Assembly: GCA_963662765.2 (NCBI GenBank)
Contig: CAXXUP010000006.1
Span: 372,001-436,000, forward strand
Source of the DNA: DATMXT01 sp963662765
GTDB lineage: Bacteria; Bacillota; Clostridia; Oscillospirales; Feifaniaceae
DNA length: 64,000 bases
Direction: 5' to 3'
Below, one piece after another: positions 45,603 to 54,647 of this stretch (its first letter is position 1; each line of letters starts with the position of its first letter). The position numbers and the translations under genes are program-made. The notes beneath the pieces are model-generated. The model was not told where the DNA came from, searched no databases, and saw only the letters and a program-made list of their open reading frames with translations.

Positions 45603-46433
45603 ATGGCGGTAGACCCGAAATGGGCGTGCGATGTCGAGAAGGTCCTGAAAAAACGACATGACCTCGGTTGGGACTATTGGACGACGCCCGATCGGCGGCT
45701 CATGAAGGGGAGTCCGTTTTCCGCAATGGAGAGCGCCCATTTGCTGCTCGAACTTGGAATGGAGCCCACTGAGCCGCCCTTAAGAGAGGTCGCCGGTTTA
45801 ATTTTCGACACCTGGCGGGAGGATGGCCGGTTTAAGCTCTACCCGCAGGGCGCCATTTACCCATGCCAGACAATTTGGGCCGCCTACATACTTTGCCGCA
45901 TGGGATACGCAAAAGATGAGCGGCTTTCAAAGACGTTCTCGCACCTTTTGGACATTCAGTCTGAGGACGGCGGCTGGCGCTGCAATAAATTCAGTTTCGG
46001 CCGGGGTCCGGAGACGGATTTTTCTAACCCCGGGCCGACTCTGACGGCCTTAAACGCATTTCGGTTTGCGGAGGACCAAAACCCATCCCCAGCCCTTGAT
46101 AAAGCCGTGGAATTTTTACTTTCACACTGGACAACCAAGCTGCCGCTCGGGCCCTGCCATTACGGCATCGGCTCACGGTTTATGTGCCCGGAATACCCCT
46201 TTGGCAACTACAACCTCTTTGTCTATGTCTACGTCCTGTCGTTTTACGAAAAGGCGAGACAGGACCCCAGGTTTCGCGAAGCGCTGGACACGCTGCAATC
46301 AAAGCTGTCAAACGGCAGCGTCGTACCGGAGCGGGTCAATAGGGGGCTTGCCGGTCTGTCCTTTTGCATAAAAGGGGAGCCAAGCGCTCTTGCGACCGCG
46401 CGCTATCACGAGATTTTGCGAAATCTCGGCTAA
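45603..46433 (+). CDS. Prenyltransferase/squalene oxidase-repeat-like protein
   Basis: 276 aa with an alpha/alpha-toroid pattern: IYPCQTIWAAYILCRMGYAKDERL, IQSEDGGWRCNKFSFGRGPETDFSNPGPTLTALNAFRF, and CHYGIGSRFMCPEYPFGNYNLFVYV. The DGGW and related blocks recall QW-type repeats of terpene cyclases and prenyltransferases, but the catalytic DXDD motif of squalene-hopene cyclases is not seen. An enzymatic claim is therefore not justified. The ATG follows GGCAGG. Last gene of the plus-strand run that began with the WYL regulator. Confidence 0.72.
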   Translation: MAVDPKWACDVEKVLKKRHDLGWDYWTTPDRRLMKGSPFSAMESAHLLLELGMEPTEPPLREVAGLIFDTWREDGRFKLYPQGAIYPCQTIWAAYILCRMGYAKDERLSKTFSHLLDIQSEDGGWRCNKFSFGRGPETDFSNPGPTLTALNAFRFAEDQNPSPALDKAVEFLLSHWTTKLPLGPCHYGIGSRFMCPEYPFGNYNLFVYVYVLSFYEKARQDPRFREALDTLQSKLSNGSVVPERVNRGLAGLSFCIKGEPSALATARYHEILRNLG

Positions 46434-46452
46434 AAGCAAGTCGGCCAAAATT

Positions 46453-46497
46453 AAAAGCACCGGAGAGCGTGGGAGCCCCCGGTGCCTTTATTTTTGC
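46453..46497 (+). terminator. Terminator
   Basis: Stem GCACCGG / CCGGTGC (46457-46463 and 46479-46485), followed by CTTTATTTTTG, about 25 bp after the toroid-protein stop. Confidence 0.8.
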
Positions 46498-46693
46498 CTT
46501 TTTGCACCGCTCGCAAAAGAACTATCATTGCAGTGCGGCTTATCAACAAAAAGGCGAAGATGGAAAAATCGGTTTAATTGTACAAAAATAGGGAAAAGTT
46601 GCAAATAAGAACAAAAACGGTAGACTCCCATTGTAAAATATGATATATTTGTATTGATAAATATAAACTTTTTATGTTTGCGGGGTGATCTGA

Positions 46694-47812
46694 ATGGAAA
46701 AACCTAAAATATTAATTGTGGACGATGAGCCAATCAATTTGACTGTTCTTAGAAAGCTTTTGAATATGCGCTTTCAGGTCCAAGCCTGTAAAACCGGAGA
46801 AGAAGCACTCTTGGCCCTAAATTCCGAGTCGAAGCCGGAAATGGTGCTGTTAGATATCATGATGCCCGGGATGGACGGGTATGCCGTCTTGGCACGTATG
46901 CGCGAAAATCCGGAGACGAAAGAGATTCCGGTCATTTTCATATCGGCCCTCGACAGCATTGTTGACGAAGAAAAAGGATTTCGGCTGGGGGCGGTTGATT
47001 ACATCACGAAGCCGTTTCGCCCGGCAATCGTTTTGGAGCGGGTCAAAGCGCACCTCGAGCTAAAGCACATCCGGGACGCTTTGAAAAACCAGAACGAATG
47101 GCTTGAAACCGAGGTTGAGCGCAGAGTGCACGAAAATCAGCTGATCCAGGATGCGGCCTTAGGCGTGATCTCCCAGCTTGCCGAGACGCGCGACACAGAC
47201 ATCGGCGACCACATTCACCGCGCGCAGGCCATTGTCGAAATCATTGCGCGCAGCATGCAAAAAGACGAGCGGTTTGGGGGAGAACTTAGCGAGACGGCCC
47301 TGACCCATATCGTCAAGGCGACGCCGCTGCATGACATCGGAAAAATCGGGATACCGGATGCAATTTTGCTCAAGCCCGGCAAACTGACGCCGGAAGAATT
47401 TGTTGTCATGAAGACGCACTGCCAGATTGGCGGGAACGCGATCCATGCGGCGATCAAAAAAGCATTGAAGATGAATAGGGGAGAAATAGGCGAGCAAAAG
47501 CCCGCCACTCTGACGTTTCTCGAAGTCGCGTATCAGATTGCGACTTACCACCATGAACGGTTCGACGGTACCGGCTATCCTGTGGGGCTCAAAGGGACAG
47601 AGATTCCGCTGCCTGCCCGCATTATGGCTTTGGCCGACACGTTTGACGCACTCACCTCGCCGCGCATTTATAAAAGCGAGTGGAACACAGACGACGCAAC
47701 CCAGTATATCGAACAGCAGCGGGGAAAACAGTTCGACCCGGATGTTGTGGACGCATTTTTACGGGAGCTTACCGCCATCCGGCAGGTGCTGCTGATGACG
47801 ACGGGCAGCTGA
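46694..47812 (+). CDS. Response regulator with HD-GYP output
   Basis: 372 aa. A receiver domain (about 5-120) has phospho-acceptor Asp54 in VLLDIMMPGMDGYAVL. A short coiled linker (about 125-155) leads to an HD-GYP c-di-GMP phosphodiesterase domain (about 160-365). In it are His-Asp at 213-214 in PLHDIGKIG, His286-His287 in YHHERFDGTGYP, and the C-terminal FDALTSPRIYK. The ATG has GGGGTGATC ahead. The next gene, 53 bp on, encodes a hybrid sensor kinase, the likely phosphodonor. Confidence 0.95.
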   Translation: MEKPKILIVDDEPINLTVLRKLLNMRFQVQACKTGEEALLALNSESKPEMVLLDIMMPGMDGYAVLARMRENPETKEIPVIFISALDSIVDEEKGFRLGAVDYITKPFRPAIVLERVKAHLELKHIRDALKNQNEWLETEVERRVHENQLIQDAALGVISQLAETRDTDIGDHIHRAQAIVEIIARSMQKDERFGGELSETALTHIVKATPLHDIGKIGIPDAILLKPGKLTPEEFVVMKTHCQIGGNAIHAAIKKALKMNRGEIGEQKPATLTFLEVAYQIATYHHERFDGTGYPVGLKGTEIPLPARIMALADTFDALTSPRIYKSEWNTDDATQYIEQQRGKQFDPDVVDAFLRELTAIRQVLLMTTGS

Positions 47813-47865
47813 TGGAAAAGTGCAGCAAGATGGATGAGAACGAAAGGTTGGAGGCGTAAAGAAGC

Positions 47866-50800
47866 ATGGAAAATCAGGAAGGGAATCGGAAAACACCCGG
47901 TTATTCCGGTGAAGATCTTTTCAATACATACTTTAAAGTGATCCCGGACCTGTTCTTTCTGATGGACGCGCAGGGGTTTATCAGGGATTACCGCGCCCAA
48001 AAGGACTCCAAACTGTATGCCCCGCCCGAGATGTTTTTGGGTAAACGCGCGGCGGACGTTCTTCCGCCGAATGTATCGAGGCTGCTGGAAAAGTACGCGG
48101 GACAGGCACTCCGAGAGCCCGGAATACAGAGGTTCGAATACGACATAGAGACTCCGGCCGGACTGCAGCATTTTGAGTGCAGAATGAGCCGGATGGCCGA
48201 AACCGAGTTGTTGCTTGCCGTCGTCCGGGATATCACACTAGAGCACAAGGCTGCGCAGGAACTCATTGCCAGTGAGGCCCGTTTTCGCAACCTGCTCGAA
48301 AACGCGCCGTACATTATTTTTATTGCCGATTTGAAGAGGGGGCTTCTCACCTACTGCAACCAAAGGGCAAAAGCCAAGTTCACATGCAGTGCCATCAATT
48401 ATAGCTTAAAGACCTTCGGGCATATTTTCACGAGTCCGAAGGAGTGGAAAGAAATCCTTCGCACGCTGCGTAAAGACGGGGCCATTTTTGAGCGGGAAAC
48501 GACCATGGTGGATGGCGATGGAACCGTGTTCTGGGCCGTATTGTCCGCATCGGTTGTGGAGTATCAAAATGAGCCGGCCGCCATGATATCCCTTCGCGAT
48601 ATCACGATGCGAAAAACAACCGAGCACGAACTGGAGACCGAGAAGATAAAACTTGCAGAGCGGATTAAGGAGCAAAATTGCCTGCAGAATGTTCTCGCCA
48701 TCACCGGTGACTATACGAGCTCAATGAAAGAGATGCTGCAAAAACTGGTCGGCGTGATAGGCCAGGGCTGGATGTATCCGGACATTGCTGAGGTGCAAAT
48801 AGAGTTTGACGGGAAGAAGTATCAAACGCGGGGGTTCAGAGGCACACCGTGGAGTATGACGGCCGAAAGCCGCAGCTTATCGGGGGAAACGGTAAAGCTT
48901 ACGGTCGCATACCTTGAAGAGCGCCCCGAAGAGGACGAGGGGCCGTTTTTGAAGGAGGAGCGGACGCTCCTCGACAACACAGCAAAACGAATAACCGGCA
49001 TGGTCGATCACAATGGATTTATCGAGTCCATCCGGGAGCATGAGCAGCTCATGCGGATCATGTTCGAGCACATTGCCGAAAGCATCACACTCATCGATCC
49101 GCAGACGGCCGAAATGATTTTGTTCAACGACCATGCCGCCGCGTCCCTCGGCTATACAAAAGAGGAATTTGCGAAACTTCGCATTATGGATATCGAGGCG
49201 TACGAAAAAGAGGATACGATTCTGAAATATCTCGGCAAGGCGAGCCGCGGGAGTCCAGTTTCATTTGAAACGGAGCATCGTCAAAAAGACGGTGAGACGC
49301 AGGTTGTCGAGGTGTCCCTTACGCCCTTAACCTACGGCGGCAGGGCGCTCATTTGCGAGACCTCGCGGGATATCACGGCAGAGAAAAAGCGAGCTCTTCA
49401 AAAACAGGTGCTTGCCGACAATCTGAAGCTGTACAATCGCCTGCTGGGCGAGATCGTCGGTATGGAGGCCGGAATCAACGGGGACATCGATCAGTTTGTC
49501 AAAGACATCGCAACATTGCTCGGGGCGGAGCTTTCAGCAGAGCGCGTCTCCGTCTGGAGGCTGAGCGAAGACCAGACAAAGCTTTCCAGTATCGATTACT
49601 ATATCGCCGAGACCAAAACGCACCCGGAGGTCGGACCGCTAGACCTTACGGAATTCCCGGTTTTTGACCTGATCTTTCGGTCCACGCGCTATGCGGTGAT
49701 CAATCAGAATTTCGACGATCCGCTGGTTCGAAATCTGGCGGACTACTATCGGAAAATCCGCGGGACCCAATCTTTTTTGCAGTGCGGCATCATTTCGGCC
49801 GGCCGGCCGGTAGGCGTATTCACGGTTTCGTATCAAAAACAGGCGCACGAGTGGCAACCCGACGAAACCGCCTTTTTCCGCCAGGTGGCGGACCAGATCG
49901 GCATGGCTTTTCTCAACCAGAGCAGGATCGACGCGGTGAAGGCACTGGAGGAGAGCGAAGCCTTCCTGAACCGCGCGCAAAAAGTGGCCAAGACCGGCCA
50001 CTGGCGTTACAACTATGATACGGACTGTCTGACCTGGTCGAACGAGACCTACCGCATGTTCGGCGTGCCCGTGGGGACGCCTCTCGACTTCACCCTCTTT
50101 ATGAACTGCGTCCATCCGGACGATCGGGAGCGGGTCGCGCAGCAATATGCAGCGGCGAGAGAGACCCGCAGTCCGTTCGAGTTGTTGCACAGGATCGTGG
50201 TCGGCGGAGAGATATTCTGGGTGAATGAAATCGTGGAGTTTGACCAAGACCCGAAGAATAGTCTCGTCAGCATGGGGACGGTTCAGGACATAACCGAAGC
50301 CTATCAGAACTTTTTGGAGCTGGAAAACCACAGGAATCACTTGGAAGAGCTGGTCGCTCTTCGAACCAAAGAGCTGCAGAAGGCAAAGCTTCAGGCTGAC
50401 AACGCAAGCCAGGCAAAGAGCCTGTTTTTGTCCAACATGAGCCATGAGATCCGCACGCCGATGAACGCCGTCGTCGGCTATGCCCACCTGGTGAAAGCCG
50501 ATCCGCTGACGCCAAAACAGACCGAACAACTCGATAAGCTGACGGATGCGGCGCAGAATTTGCTCGTGATCATCAATGACATTCTGGACTTTTCGAAAAT
50601 TGAGGCGAACAAAGTCAGTCTCGATATTCAGGACTTCGAGCCTGCCAGGGTGATTGACCGAACCTGTGCCATCGTTTCGGACCTCGTTTCGAGGAAAAAT
50701 CTGAACATGCTGGTCGATATGGGCAACATCCCGCCGATGCTCAGAGGCGATGGCAGCCGGTTTGGGCAGATTTTGCTCAATTTGGTCAGCAATGCGGTGA

Positions 50801-52392
50801 AATTTACCGAAAAAGGCGGCGTTACGATCAAAGGGCGGGTTACGGATAAAACCGAGACCTGCACGACCCTCCGGTTTGATATCATCGATACGGGGATCGG
50901 GATCGATTCCGCGGACATCCCGCGCCTTTTCAATGCGTTTGAGCAAGCCGACGATTCCACGACGCGCCGCTACGGAGGCACGGGCCTTGGGCTTGCGATT
51001 TCAAAACAGCTGACCGCGTTGATGGGCGGACGGATCGGCGTTACGAGCGAAGTGGGCAAAGGGAGCACGTTCTTTGTCGAAATTCCGTTTGAGAACACTG
51101 CGAAACTGCCCATGAGCGTCGCGCATCTGGAGGCGCTCGAGGGGAAAAAGATCATTGTGATCGACGACTCGCGCGAGGCGAGGGAGATCATGACGGAGAT
51201 GCTTTTGCGCTTCGGGTTGTCTGTTGATACCGCTGCTTCGGGAAAAGAAGGGCTTGAAAAACTGAAAAAGTCCTGCGACGAGGGCGACAGCTATAAATTT
51301 ATGGTTGTTGATTACAGAATGCCGGATATGAACGGCGTTGAAACCGTGCGAAGAATGAAAGCCATGAATTTGCCTCAGCCTCCTGAAATTATCATGGTGA
51401 CGGCATACAGCGCTGATGTGTCGAGCGAAGATATAATGGCGGCCGGCATCAGTGCGCTGCTCGAAAAGCCCGTTACCCCGTCTAGGCTCAACGATACGCT
51501 CACCGAGCTTTTGGGCATAGAAAAATGGAAGAAGTCGTTGAAAAAGACGAAACCGTATGAAGAGGAAATCAAGCGGCGCCTCGGAGCGCATGTGCTCCTT
51601 GTCGAGGATAATCCGATCAATCAGGATGTCACGGTTGAACTGTTGAAAACGGTCGGGATCCATTCGACCATTGCGGAAAACGGGAAGATCGCAGTCCAGA
51701 TGGTGCGGGAGACCGCCTTCGACTTAATTTTGATGGATATTCAAATGCCTGTCATGGACGGACTGCAGACGACGAGGGCCATCCGAAAAATTCGCGGGAT
51801 GGAGGCCACTCCGATCATCGCAATGACGGCAAACGCGTTTGAAGAAGACCGCCTGAGGTGCATCGAAGCGGGAATGAACGACCATGTGGCAAAACCCGTA
51901 AAGCCTGAGAATCTTTTCAGCACAATTATTAAGTGGCTGCCGGAGTCCGCGCAGTTGTCCGAAGCGCCGTCGGTGCCGGATGCGGATTTAGAAAATCCCG
52001 CGCCCGGAGTCGCACCGGCGGTGATGTCCGTCCTTGAGGGCGTCAAAAGGCTCGCAGGCGTTGACATTGAAGTGGGCATGCAGGCCCTGCGGGGCGATCG
52101 CGCGCCCGATATGTCGGTCTGCTCCGGCAATTCTCGGATGGTCATGGCGGCGACGCCGGGCGGATGTCGCCAGCAGCTGGAGTCTGGGGACTGGGGATGC
52201 CCTGTCCCACACGGCGCATGCATTGAAGGGGGTCGCCGGGACCTTAGGGGCTGTGAAAATTCAAAAGCTTTCGGAAAAACTGGAGCGGCTGGCACTGGAA
52301 AAAGGGGACCCTGTACAGATGCAAAAAGGCGTTGCGGATTTGTCGGCGGAGCTGAGCCTTTTGACGCAGGTTTTGGTTTTGGCGCCCGATAA
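47866..52392 (+). CDS. Multi-PAS hybrid histidine kinase, frameshifted 3' end
   Basis: 1508 codons in the open frame. No clear membrane segment. Several PAS domains (about 20-125, 145-255, 395-510 and 700-820), with GAF-like segments near 270-390 and 535-695, are followed by HisKA with phospho-His860 (SNMSHEIRTPMNAVVG). The HATPase domain has its N box near 972-980 (NLVSNAVKFT) and G boxes DTGIGI and GGTGLGLAIS. Two receivers follow (Asp1149 in VVDYRMPDMNG; Asp1291 in LMDIQMPVMDG). From about codon 1415 the frame turns to nonsense: the C-terminal Hpt domain is encoded in other frames to 52637. Probably the partner of the preceding HD-GYP response regulator. Confidence 0.9.
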   Translation: MENQEGNRKTPGYSGEDLFNTYFKVIPDLFFLMDAQGFIRDYRAQKDSKLYAPPEMFLGKRAADVLPPNVSRLLEKYAGQALREPGIQRFEYDIETPAGLQHFECRMSRMAETELLLAVVRDITLEHKAAQELIASEARFRNLLENAPYIIFIADLKRGLLTYCNQRAKAKFTCSAINYSLKTFGHIFTSPKEWKEILRTLRKDGAIFERETTMVDGDGTVFWAVLSASVVEYQNEPAAMISLRDITMRKTTEHELETEKIKLAERIKEQNCLQNVLAITGDYTSSMKEMLQKLVGVIGQGWMYPDIAEVQIEFDGKKYQTRGFRGTPWSMTAESRSLSGETVKLTVAYLEERPEEDEGPFLKEERTLLDNTAKRITGMVDHNGFIESIREHEQLMRIMFEHIAESITLIDPQTAEMILFNDHAAASLGYTKEEFAKLRIMDIEAYEKEDTILKYLGKASRGSPVSFETEHRQKDGETQVVEVSLTPLTYGGRALICETSRDITAEKKRALQKQVLADNLKLYNRLLGEIVGMEAGINGDIDQFVKDIATLLGAELSAERVSVWRLSEDQTKLSSIDYYIAETKTHPEVGPLDLTEFPVFDLIFRSTRYAVINQNFDDPLVRNLADYYRKIRGTQSFLQCGIISAGRPVGVFTVSYQKQAHEWQPDETAFFRQVADQIGMAFLNQSRIDAVKALEESEAFLNRAQKVAKTGHWRYNYDTDCLTWSNETYRMFGVPVGTPLDFTLFMNCVHPDDRERVAQQYAAARETRSPFELLHRIVVGGEIFWVNEIVEFDQDPKNSLVSMGTVQDITEAYQNFLELENHRNHLEELVALRTKELQKAKLQADNASQAKSLFLSNMSHEIRTPMNAVVGYAHLVKADPLTPKQTEQLDKLTDAAQNLLVIINDILDFSKIEANKVSLDIQDFEPARVIDRTCAIVSDLVSRKNLNMLVDMGNIPPMLRGDGSRFGQILLNLVSNAVKFTEKGGVTIKGRVTDKTETCTTLRFDIIDTGIGIDSADIPRLFNAFEQADDSTTRRYGGTGLGLAISKQLTALMGGRIGVTSEVGKGSTFFVEIPFENTAKLPMSVAHLEALEGKKIIVIDDSREAREIMTEMLLRFGLSVDTAASGKEGLEKLKKSCDEGDSYKFMVVDYRMPDMNGVETVRRMKAMNLPQPPEIIMVTAYSADVSSEDIMAAGISALLEKPVTPSRLNDTLTELLGIEKWKKSLKKTKPYEEEIKRRLGAHVLLVEDNPINQDVTVELLKTVGIHSTIAENGKIAVQMVRETAFDLILMDIQMPVMDGLQTTRAIRKIRGMEATPIIAMTANAFEEDRLRCIEAGMNDHVAKPVKPENLFSTIIKWLPESAQLSEAPSVPDADLENPAPGVAPAVMSVLEGVKRLAGVDIEVGMQALRGDRAPDMSVCSGNSRMVMAATPGGCRQQLESGDWGCPVPHGACIEGGRRDLRGCENSKAFGKTGAAGTGKRGPCTDAKRRCGFVGGAEPFDAGFGFGAR

Positions 52393-52637
52393 AAGCGGGC
52401 GGCACAAAGGCATCCCCGGTTACAGCCGAGGACAAGGCGGAAGCCGGAAAAATATTGGAGCAGATGAAAACGCTGCTCCAAAGTCGCGATACCGCAGTCA
52501 ACGATTTGGTGGATGAATCAAAGGATATTCTGCTCAAAGTGGGTGGAGAGGCGGCGGGGCTTTTGGATAAACAAATTCAAGACTACGATTATAAAGAGGC
52601 GCAAAAGACCCTGGAGAAGATCAAAGCCACATTCTGA
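52087..52637 (+). pseudogene. Hpt domain of hybrid kinase, broken by frameshifts
   Basis: Pieces of an Hpt phosphotransfer domain appear in successive frames. YVGLLRQFSDGHGG is in one frame near 52113-52154. SHTAHALKGVAGTLGAVKIQKLSEKLERLALEKGD is in another from about 52205, with the phospho-His in AHALKG. A natural C-terminus ending ...EAQKTLEKIKATF lies in a third frame and stops at 52637. At least three indels are needed to join them. Either the gene end is decaying or the sequence is locally poor. Confidence 0.78.
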
Positions 52638-52654
52638 CCGGAATAACGAAAAAG

Positions 52655-52692
52655 GCACAGCGGGCGTCAGTGCCCGCTGTGCTTTTCTTTTT
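52655..52692. terminator. Bidirectional terminator
   Basis: 11-bp stem GCACAGCGGGC / GCCCGCTGTGC (52655-52665 and 52672-52682), followed by TTTTCTTTTT. The yjdF stop codon lies in its loop. It ends the hybrid kinase transcript and possibly yjdF. Confidence 0.85.
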
Positions 52693-53086
52693 GCTTTTGC
52701 TGACGCAGTTCAAACTTGCGTTCTTTTTGAGCTTCCCGCAGCACGCGAGAGTGGACTTTACGCTCGGTTTTCCCATGTTCTTGCATAAGCTTAAGTGCCT
52801 GCTGCGCCTTTGTCCCGGTTCCCGTGTCAGCGATTTGCCTGCTGATCATGCGCTGCATCCGCTTGGGGTTCATGCATGTAGCGGGAGGCGCCCCTGCCTT
52901 GACAGGTGGGCTGAACTTGAGCGTTTGCCAGTTTTTCAGTATGAAGTCATAGACGTCGTAATCTTTCGGCTCGGCGCCGAATGTGATTTTGCAGACTTCA
53001 TACCGCCCGTCCGCCTCCCGCTCAATGAGCCCTATCCAAAACGGGTCCTCAAACGAGATGGTAAGTTTGGATGTTGCTTCCTCCAT
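52667..53086 (-). CDS. yjdF: YjdF family protein (DUF2992)
   Basis: 139 aa. The N-terminus KLTISFEDPFWIGLIEREADGRYEVCKITFGAEPKDYDVYDFIL is the family signature. The C-terminal half is helical and highly charged (QKERKFELRQQKQKEKH), also typical. Function unknown. The ATG at 53086 has AAAAGGAGGATCCC ahead. A structured leader matching the yjdF riboswitch precedes it, which supports the identification. Confidence 0.93.
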   Translation of the reverse strand: MEEATSKLTISFEDPFWIGLIEREADGRYEVCKITFGAEPKDYDVYDFILKNWQTLKFSPPVKAGAPPATCMNPKRMQRMISRQIADTGTGTKAQQALKLMQEHGKTERKVHSRVLREAQKERKFELRQQKQKEKHSGH

Positions 53087-53107
53087 GGGATCCTCCTTTT
53101 AGGTGAT

Positions 53108-53200
53108 CTGCAAAGAACGGACAACCAAAGGAGGCAGGTTACTGACGGCATTTTTTGCCGCTCCCGGACTACCGGCCGGGACGTGTTTTTATCTTTGCAG
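53108..53200 (-). ncRNA. yjdF (azaaromatic) riboswitch
   Basis: On the minus strand a closing stem CTGCAAAGA / TCTTTGCAG (53200-53192 and 53116-53108) encloses TCCCGG-CCGGTAGT-CCGGGA, a CGGC/GCCG hairpin, and the segment AGTAACCTGCCTCCTTTGG. These features and the position before yjdF match my recollection of the yjdF motif RNA, which binds azaaromatic compounds. The terminal stem ends 22 nt before the coding start and may control ribosome access. Confidence 0.8.
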
Positions 53201-53204
53201 GATA

Positions 53205-53232
53205 ATTTTAACACTGTAGATGATTACGTCAA
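53205..53232 (-). promoter_or_regulatory. yjdF promoter
   Basis: Minus strand: -35 TTGACG (53232-53227), 16 bp, -10 TAAAAT (53210-53205), just ahead of the riboswitch. Confidence 0.7.
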
Positions 53233-53295
53233 GTGAGATATGTAAAAATATAGTTATATTTTGTTGATTTTTCATTACAAACTGCTTTGATTATG

Positions 53296-53304
53296 TGATA
53301 TAAT
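53296..53304 (+). promoter_or_regulatory. Promoter of diguanylate cyclase gene
   Basis: Extended -10 TGA-TATAAT (TATAAT 53299-53304) with a weak -35 TTACAA (53275-53280) 18 bp upstream. About 40 bp before the ATG at 53347. Confidence 0.6.
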
Positions 53305-53346
53305 TATTTTAAATAATCTGATATCCTGACAAGAAGGAGACCCTGT

Positions 53347-54495
53347 ATGTTTTCAGCAGCCTATCTTTGCATCTGTCTGTACTCCATGCTTGTACTCGGT
53401 TTTCTTTTTTTCATGGAAAACCGCCGCCGCAACGCGCGCTCCGGAAATGAGCGATACTTCCTGCTCATGCTTGTCATCGCGCTGCTTTCATTTGTAGCGG
53501 ATATCATGAGCAGCTTATATGCGGGGCCGGAGTGGTTTTTCCCATTTGCCGCTGCGGGAAATTACATTGAGATCCTGCTCAACACATCGCTCATTCCGAT
53601 TTTTTATTGGTATATCTGCGAGCAGATTCCATCCCTCAATAAGGCCGTGCGCAACAGGCTGAGCCGGCTCCTTTGGATGATGACGGCCCTCTGTGTGGCG
53701 CTGGGTATCTACAACATCTTTTCGGGGCAAATTTTCTATTTCGACAGCGCGCATCTGTATCACCGCGGCCCGTTCTTTATTTTCCCGATGTTGATACTCC
53801 TTGCCATGATGCTGATTGTCGAAGGGTTCTTAGTCAGCCAAAGGGAAAAAATCGAGGCCAAATACTACAAGTCGCTGCTGTTTTTTCTTATTTTTCCGCT
53901 GATCGGGTGGGCGCTGCAGTGCTTTATATTCGGCCTGCCGTTTTCGCTCCTCGGCATCACCTTTGCAGCGCTTGTACTGTTTACGAATATCCAAAACCGC
54001 AATATGGACAAGGACTATCTGACGGGGGCGTTCAATCGGCAGACGCTTGACCGCTATATGCAGCATAAGATCAATGCCGCTACCCGCCAAAAGACCTTTT
54101 CTGCGATTTTGCTCGACATTGATCAGTTCAAGGAGATCAACGACAACTTCGGCCATTTTGAAGGGGACACGGCACTCATCAACACAGTTTCCCTGCTGCG
54201 AAGTTCGGTGAGCCCGGCCGATTTCATCGCGCGGTACGGCGGAGATGAGTTTTGCGTGATCCTTGAAAGCGACGACCCCAAGACGGTGGGGGAGACGATA
54301 CGAAAAATCAACAGTAGTCTTTCCGATTTCAATAAAGGCGAAAACAAGCCGTATCGGCTCAGATTCAGCATGGGCTGCGCAATTTATGACCGCTCGGTAG
54401 GGGATAGCGCCCAGTCGTTTTTAAGGGTGATCGATCAAAAGATGTATCGGAATAAGACTTCCCACAAGGCGGCCGCCCACATTCGGGTGGGATAG
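53347..54495 (+). CDS. Membrane diguanylate cyclase (GGDEF)
   Basis: 382 aa. About six or seven hydrophobic helices fill residues 1-215 (an unclassified sensor region). A GGDEF domain (about 222-370) follows, with DYLTGAFNRQTLDRYM, LLDIDQFKEINDNFGHFEGD, and RYGGDEFCV, the intact GGDEF at 298-302. It should make c-di-GMP from GTP. The allosteric RxxD site is not obvious. The ATG has AAGGAGA ahead. Stop codon TAG. Confidence 0.93.
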   Translation: MFSAAYLCICLYSMLVLGFLFFMENRRRNARSGNERYFLLMLVIALLSFVADIMSSLYAGPEWFFPFAAAGNYIEILLNTSLIPIFYWYICEQIPSLNKAVRNRLSRLLWMMTALCVALGIYNIFSGQIFYFDSAHLYHRGPFFIFPMLILLAMMLIVEGFLVSQREKIEAKYYKSLLFFLIFPLIGWALQCFIFGLPFSLLGITFAALVLFTNIQNRNMDKDYLTGAFNRQTLDRYMQHKINAATRQKTFSAILLDIDQFKEINDNFGHFEGDTALINTVSLLRSSVSPADFIARYGGDEFCVILESDDPKTVGETIRKINSSLSDFNKGENKPYRLRFSMGCAIYDRSVGDSAQSFLRVIDQKMYRNKTSHKAAAHIRVG

Positions 54496-54583
54496 AGGAC
54501 ACTGAAAAGTTTGGCCGATAGGGCGATTTTGGTGTGGGCATATTAAACAAACTTGTTTATAAATCGCTGTCTCTCTCGCGTAA

Positions 54584-54619
54584 AAAGCCCTTTGAAAACG
54601 AACGTTTTCAAAGGGCTTT
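54584..54619. terminator. Bidirectional terminator
   Basis: 17-bp perfect stem AAAGCCCTTTGAAAACG / CGTTTTCAAAGGGCTTT with loop AA, between the convergent diguanylate cyclase and PAP2 genes. Confidence 0.92.
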
Positions 54620-54647
54620 GTTGATATTGGCTGCCACTGTCGCTCGT

